Below, piece by piece: positions 1 through 5,643 of a DNA stretch of 16,353 nt (position 1 is the first letter of the stretch; each line of letters opens with the position of its first letter). Both the position numbers and the translations under genes were made by a program. The stretch is from NCBI GenBank assembly GCA_035289165.1, contig DATDYA010000060.1:1-16353 (forward strand). The letters run 5' to 3'. The notes below the pieces were generated by a model that was given only the letters and a program-made list of their open reading frames with translations, searched no databases and was not told the origin of the DNA. The DNA is from DATDYA01 sp035289165 (GTDB lineage Bacteria > Patescibacteriota > Patescibacteriia > Magasanikbacterales > GWA2-37-8).

Positions 1-1
1 C

Positions 2-151
2 GAGGAAGAGAGACGTCACCTCACCGCCGAGCTGGAGGACGCTGCGGAGACCATCCGCAAGCGTCTGCCGGCCCAAGACGGCCCGGTGATCTGCCTCCTC
101 TTCATCCGCGACACTGCGAGCGGATCGCCCGTCGCCTACGAGGTCCACTAG
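2..151 (+). CDS. C-terminal fragment of a GC-rich hypothetical protein
   Basis: An open frame enters from the left edge and ends at TAG (149-151), giving about 49 residues. I do not recognise it. It is acidic and helical at first (EEERRHLTAELEDAAETIRK), then has a hydrophobic strand-like stretch (VICLLFIRD) and ends SPVAYEVH. The coding signal is codon usage: most third positions are G or C (GAG, CTG, GCC, ATC, CGC, GTC), the opposite of every minus-strand gene further right. It is also the only plausible plus-strand gene in the window. It could be an acquired island gene or the end of an unrelated contig wrongly joined here. The start and most of the protein are outside the window. Confidence 0.5.
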   Translation, partial: EEERRHLTAELEDAAETIRKRLPAQDGPVICLLFIRDTASGSPVAYEVH

Positions 152-226
152 GACCTCGCGACCCACCTATTTCTCTTTGCCCGCCCAGGCCAACCTCCCA
201 ACCCAAAACAAGGCCTGGTGTCGGTC

Positions 227-291
227 GTTCTTCGGCTCCAGGTCTCTAGAGTATTTATCTTTTAGATAAGTTTTCTAGAGAGCCGAAGAAC
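227..291. repeat. Long imperfect palindrome at the composition boundary
   Basis: GTTCTTCGGCT (227-237) is perfectly complementary to AGCCGAAGAAC (281-291). After a short bulge on the left arm, CTCTAGA (244-250) pairs with TCTAGAG (274-280), and TTATCT (255-260) with AGATAA (264-269) at the tip. Together these make one long three-part hairpin. No T-run follows on either strand, so it is not a standard intrinsic terminator. It could be a structured RNA, an element end or a recombination site. Confidence 0.6.
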
Positions 292-313
292 AAATGTGCT
301 TTTAAGATGCAGT

Positions 314-340
314 AAAACACTCCCTTTTGGGGAGTGTTTT
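314..340. terminator. Bidirectional intrinsic terminator
   Basis: AAAACACTCCC (314-324) and GGGAGTGTTTT (330-340) form a perfect 11-bp stem with a 5-nt loop, and T-runs end it on both strands. It lies 10 bases beyond the stop of the methyltransferase gene on the minus strand. It could also stop plus-strand transcription from the GC-rich frame. Confidence 0.85.
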
Positions 341-350
341 AGTTGTGTAA

Positions 351-932
351 TTAGCTTACTTGAAATTGCAGATGAAAATATTTTCTATCTTTACCAAAAG
401 CGAGTTTTTTCGCCCAAGTACTGGGATAATTCTTTAGGTCCTCTTCTGTCAATCTATTTAATTCGACTAGTTTAAATCCGAGAGTATCGACTTTGGACAC
501 TAATGTATTTTGTAAATACTCTTCGCTAAGAGTTGGTAAATTTAAACTTTCTACTTTATTTTTTTCAGCATTCTCATCATAACCAAAAACTAAATCAATA
601 TAGGCACCGGGTTGGCAAATACGTTTTAAATTCAGCCAGGTTTTTTCTTCTACTAAAATCAGACCTTTTAAAAGACCACTCCAGGGGAAATTAATGAATA
701 TTTGGTTGGCAATGCCGCTCAGTTCTTCGGGTAAATCTTCAATATTTGCCAAAACAAAAAGGGCGTTTGGTAAACCGCCCTTAACAGGTTTCTTGTAAAT
801 TTTATTAGACACCTCTTCTAACGCTTGGTGGTTGGGATCGATACCGATCACAAATCTGTCTGGGTGCTCTTTGGCCAGTTCGTAAGCGAATTTTCCGTCG
901 CCAGTGCCAATGTCGATTATTACGCCAGGCAT
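351..932 (-). CDS. NpmA/KamB-family 16S rRNA (adenine-1408-N1) methyltransferase, body of the protein
   Basis: This is a SAM-dependent Rossmann methyltransferase resembling NpmA and KamB, which methylate N1 of A1408 in the 30S decoding site and give broad aminoglycoside resistance. Visible features are the SAM motif DIGTGDG (7-13), IGIDP with the ribose-binding acid D32, the family segment KKPVKGGLPN (47-56), FPWSGLL with W84, and STWAKKLAFGK with W173. The last two match the tryptophans that stack on the target base in NpmA (W107, W197). All recalled NpmA positions are offset by 23-24 residues, so about 23 N-terminal residues are missing. This ATG is the only in-frame start: an in-frame TAA lies four codons upstream. 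The missing piece seems to lie at 1007-1060 behind stop codons, so the gene may be broken or translationally regulated. The NpmA comparison is from memory. Family assignment is confident; activity is not. Confidence 0.88.
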   Translation of the reverse strand: MPGVIIDIGTGDGKFAYELAKEHPDRFVIGIDPNHQALEEVSNKIYKKPVKGGLPNALFVLANIEDLPEELSGIANQIFINFPWSGLLKGLILVEEKTWLNLKRICQPGAYIDLVFGYDENAEKNKVESLNLPTLSEEYLQNTLVSKVDTLGFKLVELNRLTEEDLKNYPSTWAKKLAFGKDRKYFHLQFQVS

Positions 933-993
933 TAGTTTTTCTTTTTAGTTATAACCTTAACGGGTTGATACTTTTCTTTCGTCGCTAAATAGG

Positions 994-1013
994 CCTTTGT
1001 CAGTTATCAAAGG
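994..1013 (-). promoter_or_regulatory. Short stem-loop over the tandem stops of the methyltransferase leader
   Basis: CCTTTG (994-999) and CAAAGG (1008-1013) form a 6-bp stem whose 8-nt loop and right arm contain the TGA-TAA stops of the leader frame. It could be an attenuator-like element or the scar of a small palindromic insertion. The stem is short, so either role is uncertain. Confidence 0.35.
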
Positions 1014-1060
1014 TCGTCTTTGGTTATAACCTTAATTTTTTTACCTTGTAAGGTTTTCAT
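1007..1060 (-). CDS. 17-residue leader ORF resembling the missing NpmA N-terminus
   Basis: ATG (1058-1060) opens MKTLQGKKIKVITKDDL, ended by TGA (1007-1009) and TAA (1004-1006). It aligns without gaps to the first 17 residues of NpmA as I recall them (MLILKGTKTVDLSKDEL), with 7 identities and several conservative changes. The same frame then continues without stops for 23 codons (LTKAYLATKEKYQPVKVITK and onward) and ends in a TAA whose last base is the A of the 932 ATG. KVITK is encoded twice, from a 13-bp direct repeat (948-960 and 1023-1035), exactly 25 codons apart. Most likely the methyltransferase 5' end was disrupted by small insertions. The alternative is a translated leader peptide controlling the downstream cistron. 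Confidence 0.6.
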   Translation of the reverse strand: MKTLQGKKIKVITKDDL

Positions 1061-1068
1061 ATGCGTGA

Positions 1069-1097
1069 ATTATAGCCTATTTTAAGGCAAAAGTCAA
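1069..1097 (-). promoter_or_regulatory. Sigma-70-type promoter for the methyltransferase locus
   Basis: On the minus strand the -35 is TTGACT (1092-1097), the spacer is exactly 17 bp, and the -10 is a perfect TATAAT (1069-1074). The -35 overlaps the last base pairs of the nucleotidyltransferase stop region. Transcription would begin near 1062, one or two bases before the ATG at 1060, so the message is nearly leaderless. This supports 1060 as the original translation start of the methyltransferase. Confidence 0.8.
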
Positions 1098-1853
1098 CTA
1101 GACCTCTGCTTTTGTACGTATTTTCCAGCCGTTGATTATAAATCCACCCATTTTATTTAATACGTAAGCGGCCAATTTTTCTATTGTCACAAGACCAGAC
1201 CCTAACAAACAAGAGTCTACCAGTTTAATGAATTGCTTGTCTTTTAATGGTTGTATGGAATACTTTTTAGGAAATTTCTGATCGTTTAAGTATCTAAAAA
1301 TTTTTGAGAGAGGAGGCAATTCAAGTCCTAAAAATTTAGCATAGGATTTTATTATATTTCCCAGCACTAGATAGTAGAAAAAAGTAAAGTTAGGAGACTT
1401 TTCCAAATAAAGCCCTTTTAAATTATCCAAGTCATCCCAAAGAAAATATTTTAAATTTTCTAGGTCGATGCCGCCTACTGCTTTAAATTTTTGTTGCATG
1501 ATTGTTCTAGCCCTCATTTGCATTTTAGCAACATGACCACTACGATCAGAAATAACTTTACCAGTGGCGATCATTCTGGCATTAGCACGACGTCCCTCCT
1601 TAGCTTGTACGGAATAATATTTTTCATGTTGTTTAATCGGGTTAGCAAAATACTCAATTAAAATTCCGTCCACTATTGTGTTACCCCGCTCTCTCCATTT
1701 GATTTTATCAGAAAGGATAATATGTAGGTCAATGTCGGAATTTTTAGTTGCCGTACCGTTAACAGCGCTACCACACACGATAGCCCCTTCAAAATAATCT
1801 TTGTCTTCCCAATTTTTAAGGAATTTATTTATGGTTTTTAACCAAGGTTCCAT
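1098..1853 (-). CDS. MNT-type nucleotidyltransferase-domain protein
   Basis: A 251-residue protein with the DNA polymerase beta superfamily nucleotidyltransferase signature near its N-terminus: CGSAVNG (27-33) followed by SDIDLHI, where D40 and D42 are the metal-binding acids. The third carboxylate is probably E67 in ILIEYFA. The C-terminal ~130 residues are helical and could form a substrate-recognition or HEPN-like helical domain. Relatives transfer AMP or another nucleotide to small molecules (aminoglycoside or lincosamide antibiotics), to proteins or to tRNA; the substrate cannot be told here. It starts 9 bases after the uppP stop, so it is probably co-transcribed with it. No Shine-Dalgarno precedes the ATG. 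Its position just before a ribosomal-resistance-type methyltransferase makes an antibiotic-modifying role worth considering, but that is only inference. Confidence 0.75.
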   Translation of the reverse strand: MEPWLKTINKFLKNWEDKDYFEGAIVCGSAVNGTATKNSDIDLHIILSDKIKWRERGNTIVDGILIEYFANPIKQHEKYYSVQAKEGRRANARMIATGKVISDRSGHVAKMQMRARTIMQQKFKAVGGIDLENLKYFLWDDLDNLKGLYLEKSPNFTFFYYLVLGNIIKSYAKFLGLELPPLSKIFRYLNDQKFPKKYSIQPLKDKQFIKLVDSCLLGSGLVTIEKLAAYVLNKMGGFIINGWKIRTKAEV

Positions 1854-1862
1854 ACAAAGTTA

Positions 1863-2636
1863 TTAGATAAATAAAACTATTAACCAAACTGTAGCTAAAA
1901 TAATCCGGTACCAGCCGAATCCTTTAAACGTGTGGTTTTTAATAAATTTAAGGAGGAATTTAATAGCGAGGAGAGCGACCAGAAAAGAAACAATAAATCC
2001 TATGCTAAGAGCGATCCATTCATCTTGGCTAAAGGCCAAACTACTTTTCATTAAATCTAGACCGGTGGCAGCGACCATGGTTGGCACAGCCAAGAGAAAA
2101 GAAAACTCTATTATGGTTTTTCGATTCAATCCAAGGAGTAATCCACCGATCACAGTAGCGGCCGCGCGCGAGACACCCGGTATGACCGCCAAAGCTTGGA
2201 AAAGGCCGATGAGCCCAGCTTGTTTGTAAGAAATGTTTTCAAGATCATCTTCGTTCGTGTTTTTTTTCTTCGCATACCAATTTTCGAAGATAATCATTAG
2301 AATACCACCAACCAACAATGCTATTAACACAACCAAAACATTCCCCAACAGAAAACTCTTGACTATTTTATATAGCGCTAAACCAATAATAGCCGTAGGG
2401 ATAAAGGCAATTAAAACTTTCAAGTACAAAGTACGGCTGGCAAAGATTTTTTTCCAATACAAAACCACGACAGATAAAATGGCGCCTAGCTGAATAGCGA
2501 TCTCAAAACTTTTCCAGAATTCGCTGGAAGCAATCTTTAGTAGTTCAGACGTCAGAATGAGATGGCCAGTAGAAGAGATTGGTAAAAACTCGGTAATACC
2601 TTCAACTAAACCGAGGATGATGGCGTAAATAATCAT
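1863..2636 (-). CDS. uppP: Undecaprenyl-diphosphate phosphatase (BacA family)
   Basis: An integral membrane enzyme that dephosphorylates undecaprenyl diphosphate to recycle the lipid carrier for peptidoglycan and other envelope polymers; overexpression of family members confers bacitracin resistance. Both signatures are intact: EGITEFLPISSTGHLIL (12-28), with the catalytic-region Glu17 and His25, and PGVSRAAAT (153-161), with the phosphate-binding Arg157. At 257 residues with about eight hydrophobic segments it is normal length for the family. The ATG overlaps the stop of the upstream small gene by 4 bases and the nucleotidyltransferase follows 9 bases later, indicating an operon. No Shine-Dalgarno is visible, consistent with coupling to the upstream gene. 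Confidence 0.95.
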   Translation of the reverse strand: MIIYAIILGLVEGITEFLPISSTGHLILTSELLKIASSEFWKSFEIAIQLGAILSVVVLYWKKIFASRTLYLKVLIAFIPTAIIGLALYKIVKSFLLGNVLVVLIALLVGGILMIIFENWYAKKKNTNEDDLENISYKQAGLIGLFQALAVIPGVSRAAATVIGGLLLGLNRKTIIEFSFLLAVPTMVAATGLDLMKSSLAFSQDEWIALSIGFIVSFLVALLAIKFLLKFIKNHTFKGFGWYRIILATVWLIVLFI

Positions 2637-3028
2637 AGTACAGCTATTTGTTCTTTTAAATAAAGTAGCAAGGTTTCGAAGTTAGCAGATATTTGAGCGA
2701 TGTTTAATTGGTATCTTGCTTCCAATGTTTTTCGGTTCCCCATCACGCCTTTTTTAGACCGTTCTAATTTTTCGGCAAAATCAGTGTAAAGACCCTTGCG
2801 AGTAGCGGTTTTACCAGAACTCTTCCTTAGAGCCAACTCGATATTAATTAAATTTTCTAAATCATCCGTACTTAAATTAGCAACTTCTCTAATAAATTCA
2901 ATTAGAGGCAGACTAAAGAATTCGTTGATTTCTGGGTTTAAGAAATTTTTTCCTACCTCGCCCTCCTCTCGAGGTAGCAACGAGTCACCGCTTGGTGAAT
3001 TACCATGTTTTGAACCAAACCAACCCAT
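2633..3028 (-). CDS. Hypothetical 131-residue protein with embedded palindromic insert
   Basis: I do not recognise this protein. Residues 35-131 are helical and charged, with no signal peptide or membrane segment (for example LIEFIREVANLSTDDLENLI and a basic central stretch KLERSKKGVMGNRK). It lies 3 bases after the ferric-reductase-like gene and overlaps uppP by 4 bases, so it is firmly inside the operon and is probably translated. Residues 11-26 (SPSGDSLLPREEGEVG) are unlike the rest. They are encoded by two adjacent perfect stem-loops (2953-2977 and 2985-2998), suggesting an in-frame palindromic repeat insertion near the N-terminus. Met1 is the first available start; a later start beyond the insert cannot be excluded. 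Confidence 0.65.
   Translation of the reverse strand: MGWFGSKHGNSPSGDSLLPREEGEVGKNFLNPEINEFFSLPLIEFIREVANLSTDDLENLINIELALRKSSGKTATRKGLYTDFAEKLERSKKGVMGNRKTLEARYQLNIAQISANFETLLLYLKEQIAVL
2953..2998. repeat. Pair of palindromes inside a coding sequence (REP/RPE-like)
   Basis: CTACCTCG (2953-2960) pairs perfectly with CGAGGTAG (2970-2977), and TCACC (2985-2989) with GGTGA (2994-2998) across a 4-base loop. The two hairpins are 7 bases apart and keep the host reading frame open. This resembles palindromic elements known to insert within genes, such as Rickettsia palindromic elements. No second copy is visible in this window. Confidence 0.5.
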
Positions 3029-3031
3029 AGG

Positions 3032-4351
3032 TTATAAATTAAATTTTTCAAAATGTAATTGACTTTTGTTTATGCCGAGGGACACGACCTCATTTAAAAG
3101 TTTTTTAGTCATGGCTGCGGGACCACAGAGATAGACATCGCGCTCTTTTAAATCCGGCACTAGACGGGCGATCTTTTCTCGATCAATATTCCCCTTCTCT
3201 CCGGAAAAGTTTTCTTCTCCGCTTAAGACATGGACAACTTTTAAATTAGGAAATTTAATTTTTAATTCTTCTAATTCGTCTTTAAAAATAATTTCGTTCT
3301 CAGTACGGTTGCCATAAAGCAGTATTATATCTTGTTGTTTTTTAACCAAGACATCAATTAACGAACGAAGTGGAGTAATACCAACACCACCGGCGGTTAG
3401 CAGGAATTTGCCACTTTGCGCAAAGTTAGCCGTAAAGACACCATGTGGGCCTTCAATAGTTACTTTGGTCCCAACTTTAAGACCGCTGAGGCGAGTGGAA
3501 AAATCTCCCAGATTTTTTACCGTAATCCGAATATATTTTCCGTTTGGGGCGGCCGAGTAAGAAAAGGGATGTTTTTCCAACCAAAAACCTGGTTGGAAAA
3601 AACGGTAAAAAGCAAACTGGCCAGCTTCAAAATTGTATTCCCCCATTCTCTTACCGGTAATGTAAACAGAAACAGTCGAGGGGGTTTCTTGAACCACTTT
3701 TTCAACGGTAAAATCGTGTTTCCAAAATAAAAAAGCGGGTCGGATAAAACGGTAACCAATTAAATTTCCAAAAACAAAGGCATACCAGAAATACCAATAA
3801 CCTTGAAAGGCAGGATTTTGCAAGCTTGACCCTAATTCAATTTGATGACCGAAGGCAATGAGAATCGCGAAATAGGTAAATAAATGAGTAAGATACCACC
3901 ATTCATATTTCATTCTTTTTCTAACAATCGCGATTGACAATAACACAATGCCTATTAGTAAAGTTAAAGCAACGATCGCGCTTAGGGTGTCTTCAAAAAC
4001 GAAAATAAATTGTTTTAACTGTAACCAAATAGACCAATTGCTTAGGCTGGCATAGGCGAAGAGAATCATTAACCCGTGTAATACCACAAACAATAACCCA
4101 AAGAAACCATTGTAATGATGTAGATTGGCTAGTTTATCTAAGCCAATATACTTTTCAATCCATTTGACCCGGCCAATTAAAAGCAACTGCCACAAGACAA
4201 GATAAACACCAAGTAAACCAGCTAAACGGCCAAGGGCAATAAGCGTGCTTTCGGTATCTACTCCTAAAAGATCCCAAGAACTTTTGGACCAGAAATAAAA
4301 AATTGGTGAAACCAGAATTAAAGCTAAAAGATAAAACGGTTTATAACGCAT
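3032..4351 (-). CDS. Ferric-reductase-like transmembrane flavocytochrome (FAD/NAD(P)H oxidoreductase)
   Basis: A 439-residue membrane oxidoreductase of the ferric reductase/NADPH oxidase fold. The N-terminal ~205 residues hold about six membrane segments with candidate haem ligands H78/H79, H92, H156 and H169. The C-terminal half is a ferredoxin-reductase module: FAD-binding strand GQFAFYRF (244-251) and HPFSYS (261-266), a nucleotide-binding GGVGITP (321-327), and CGPAAM (409-414). It would move electrons from cytosolic NAD(P)H through FAD and haem to an acceptor on the outer face, such as Fe(III), oxygen or a quinone; which one cannot be read from the sequence. Its start lies inside the last 11 bases of the MFS gene, and the small hypothetical gene follows 3 bases later, so it belongs to the same operon. 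Confidence 0.87.
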   Translation of the reverse strand: MRYKPFYLLALILVSPIFYFWSKSSWDLLGVDTESTLIALGRLAGLLGVYLVLWQLLLIGRVKWIEKYIGLDKLANLHHYNGFFGLLFVVLHGLMILFAYASLSNWSIWLQLKQFIFVFEDTLSAIVALTLLIGIVLLSIAIVRKRMKYEWWYLTHLFTYFAILIAFGHQIELGSSLQNPAFQGYWYFWYAFVFGNLIGYRFIRPAFLFWKHDFTVEKVVQETPSTVSVYITGKRMGEYNFEAGQFAFYRFFQPGFWLEKHPFSYSAAPNGKYIRITVKNLGDFSTRLSGLKVGTKVTIEGPHGVFTANFAQSGKFLLTAGGVGITPLRSLIDVLVKKQQDIILLYGNRTENEIIFKDELEELKIKFPNLKVVHVLSGEENFSGEKGNIDREKIARLVPDLKERDVYLCGPAAMTKKLLNEVVSLGINKSQLHFEKFNL

Positions 4352-5549
4352 ATTTTTTATTACGTAAAAGAGTCATGAAAAGAATGGCAGCGATTGTAGC
4401 TGTAGCCGCGCCAAGGTAAAACGGCGCCGACGGACTAACGTATTTCCAAAGAAAACCCGCCAAAGTGGAAGCGACAAACATAATTAAACCCGTAGCTGTG
4501 AGGTACGCCCCAATGGCGGTAGCAGATTTTTCTTTTGGCACTAGTTCGGAAATGTAGGCTTTGCTAATACCATCGGTTAGAGCCATGTAGATGCCGTAAA
4601 TTGGGAAAAGAAACCAAACCCAGAAACTTGATCCGGTGAGACCAAAGAATAAATAGACGAGGGCAAACAACCAGAAACCAATCATCATTACTTTACGCGC
4701 CCCAATCTTGTCGCTTAACCATCCAGCTGGATAAGAAAAGAGGAAGTAAGTAATGTTAAATGTAACATAGGCCATAACAGTTAAGGTGACGGCTAACCCC
4801 AAATCTTTAGCCCGTAAGATAAGGAAAGCATCTGAGCTATTGCCAAGGGCGAAAAGCATGGACACTAATAAAAACATTTTAAAGCGTGGGTCCATTTCTT
4901 TCCAATTAAAACGAAATGGTTTTTCATCTTTTGGTTTAGCGATACCCAGTTCTTCCGCGCTCTTTCTTTTTTCTTTAACAAACAAGACGAGTAAAATGAC
5001 GCCGACGAGTGAAGGAATAAAGGCAATGTAAAAGATCATCCGGTAATTACTAGAATAGAGATGGATAAGTAATAGCGCCAGTAGTGGCCCGAATACCGCT
5101 CCTAGACTATCCATCGAACGATGCAAACCAAAAGCTCGCCCTCGGTAAGCCGGGTCAACACTTTCTAAGATGAGCGCGTCACGAGCAGAGGTGCGTGTCC
5201 CCTTTCCAATCCGGTCAATAACGCGGGCAAACAATACAAAACCCCAGGTCTGAGCTAGACCGATTAAAAGTTTGGAAATGGTAGACAGGGAGTATCCCGC
5301 AGTAACAAAAAGTTTACGCCGGCGAATCTTATCCGAAAACCAACCAGAGATAACCTTTAGGATGCTGGCCATTGATTCGGCGATACCTTCAATGACGCCA
5401 ATAATTGTGGCAGGAGCGCCTAAAACAACGTTTAAAAACAAAGGAACGATCGGGTAGATCATTTCTGAAGCAATGTCGTTAAAGAGACTAACAAGGCCCA
5501 TGATGACGACATTGCGGGAGATGGGTTTTTTGTTTTCTGTAGGTTCCAT
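4341..5549 (-). CDS. Major facilitator superfamily transporter
   Basis: A 402-residue polytopic protein with about 12 hydrophobic segments in two halves, separated by a charged cytoplasmic loop near residues 193-220 (VKEKRKSAEELGIAKPKDEK). MFS landmarks include the loop 2-3 segment GWFSDKIRRRKLF (69-81), repeated in the second half as GWLSDKIGARKVM, and RIGKGTRTSARDALI in the first half. This last motif is common in a bacterial subgroup of uncertain substrate, so I give none. It is the first gene of an operon that continues into the ferric-reductase-like gene with an 11-base overlap. The tight link to a membrane redox enzyme suggests a related function such as metal or metal-chelate handling, but the sequence alone does not establish it. 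Confidence 0.88.
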   Translation of the reverse strand: MEPTENKKPISRNVVIMGLVSLFNDIASEMIYPIVPLFLNVVLGAPATIIGVIEGIAESMASILKVISGWFSDKIRRRKLFVTAGYSLSTISKLLIGLAQTWGFVLFARVIDRIGKGTRTSARDALILESVDPAYRGRAFGLHRSMDSLGAVFGPLLALLLIHLYSSNYRMIFYIAFIPSLVGVILLVLFVKEKRKSAEELGIAKPKDEKPFRFNWKEMDPRFKMFLLVSMLFALGNSSDAFLILRAKDLGLAVTLTVMAYVTFNITYFLFSYPAGWLSDKIGARKVMMIGFWLFALVYLFFGLTGSSFWVWFLFPIYGIYMALTDGISKAYISELVPKEKSATAIGAYLTATGLIMFVASTLAGFLWKYVSPSAPFYLGAATATIAAILFMTLLRNKKYAL

Positions 5550-5569
5550 CTGTTAAAACTAAATCTTAA

Positions 5570-5613
5570 ACAGTGTGATCATTTTACCGCAAAAAAGACA
5601 GGACTGCAACTGC
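5570..5613 (-). promoter_or_regulatory. Weak putative promoter of the MFS operon
   Basis: On the minus strand a TTGCAG box lies 17 bp before TAAAAT within the terminator-proximal sequence upstream of the MFS gene. An alternative is TTGCGG with TAAGAT slightly downstream. Neither is strong. The region was chosen because it is the only gap before this five-gene run. Confidence 0.3.
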
Positions 5614-5627
5614 GACCCTGTCTTTTT
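5592..5627. terminator. Intrinsic terminator after the HtrA protease gene
   Basis: AAAAAGACAGG (5592-5602) and CCTGTCTTTTT (5617-5627) form a perfect 11-bp stem with a 14-nt loop. The minus-strand product ends in six T residues. It lies 16 bases past the protease stop and separates that gene from the MFS operon; the A/T-ended stem could also work on the plus strand. Confidence 0.85.
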
Positions 5628-5643
5628 AAGCGTTTTGTTTTGG

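Larger units (their letters stand above)
152..350. other. Intergenic composition boundary between GC-rich and AT-rich DNA
   Basis: No gene is visible. GC-rich sequence continues from the plus-strand stop to about 240, then changes abruptly to AT-rich sequence like the rest of the window. A small inverted repeat (CCAGGCC 185-191 with GGCCTGG 212-218) and the larger palindrome at 227-291 lie across the change. A terminator hairpin sits at 314-340. Confidence 0.6.

Noticed and set aside
1930..2493. Two plus-strand frames inside uppP
   Set aside because: They are antisense shadows of a clearly conserved membrane protein and encode no recognisable domain.
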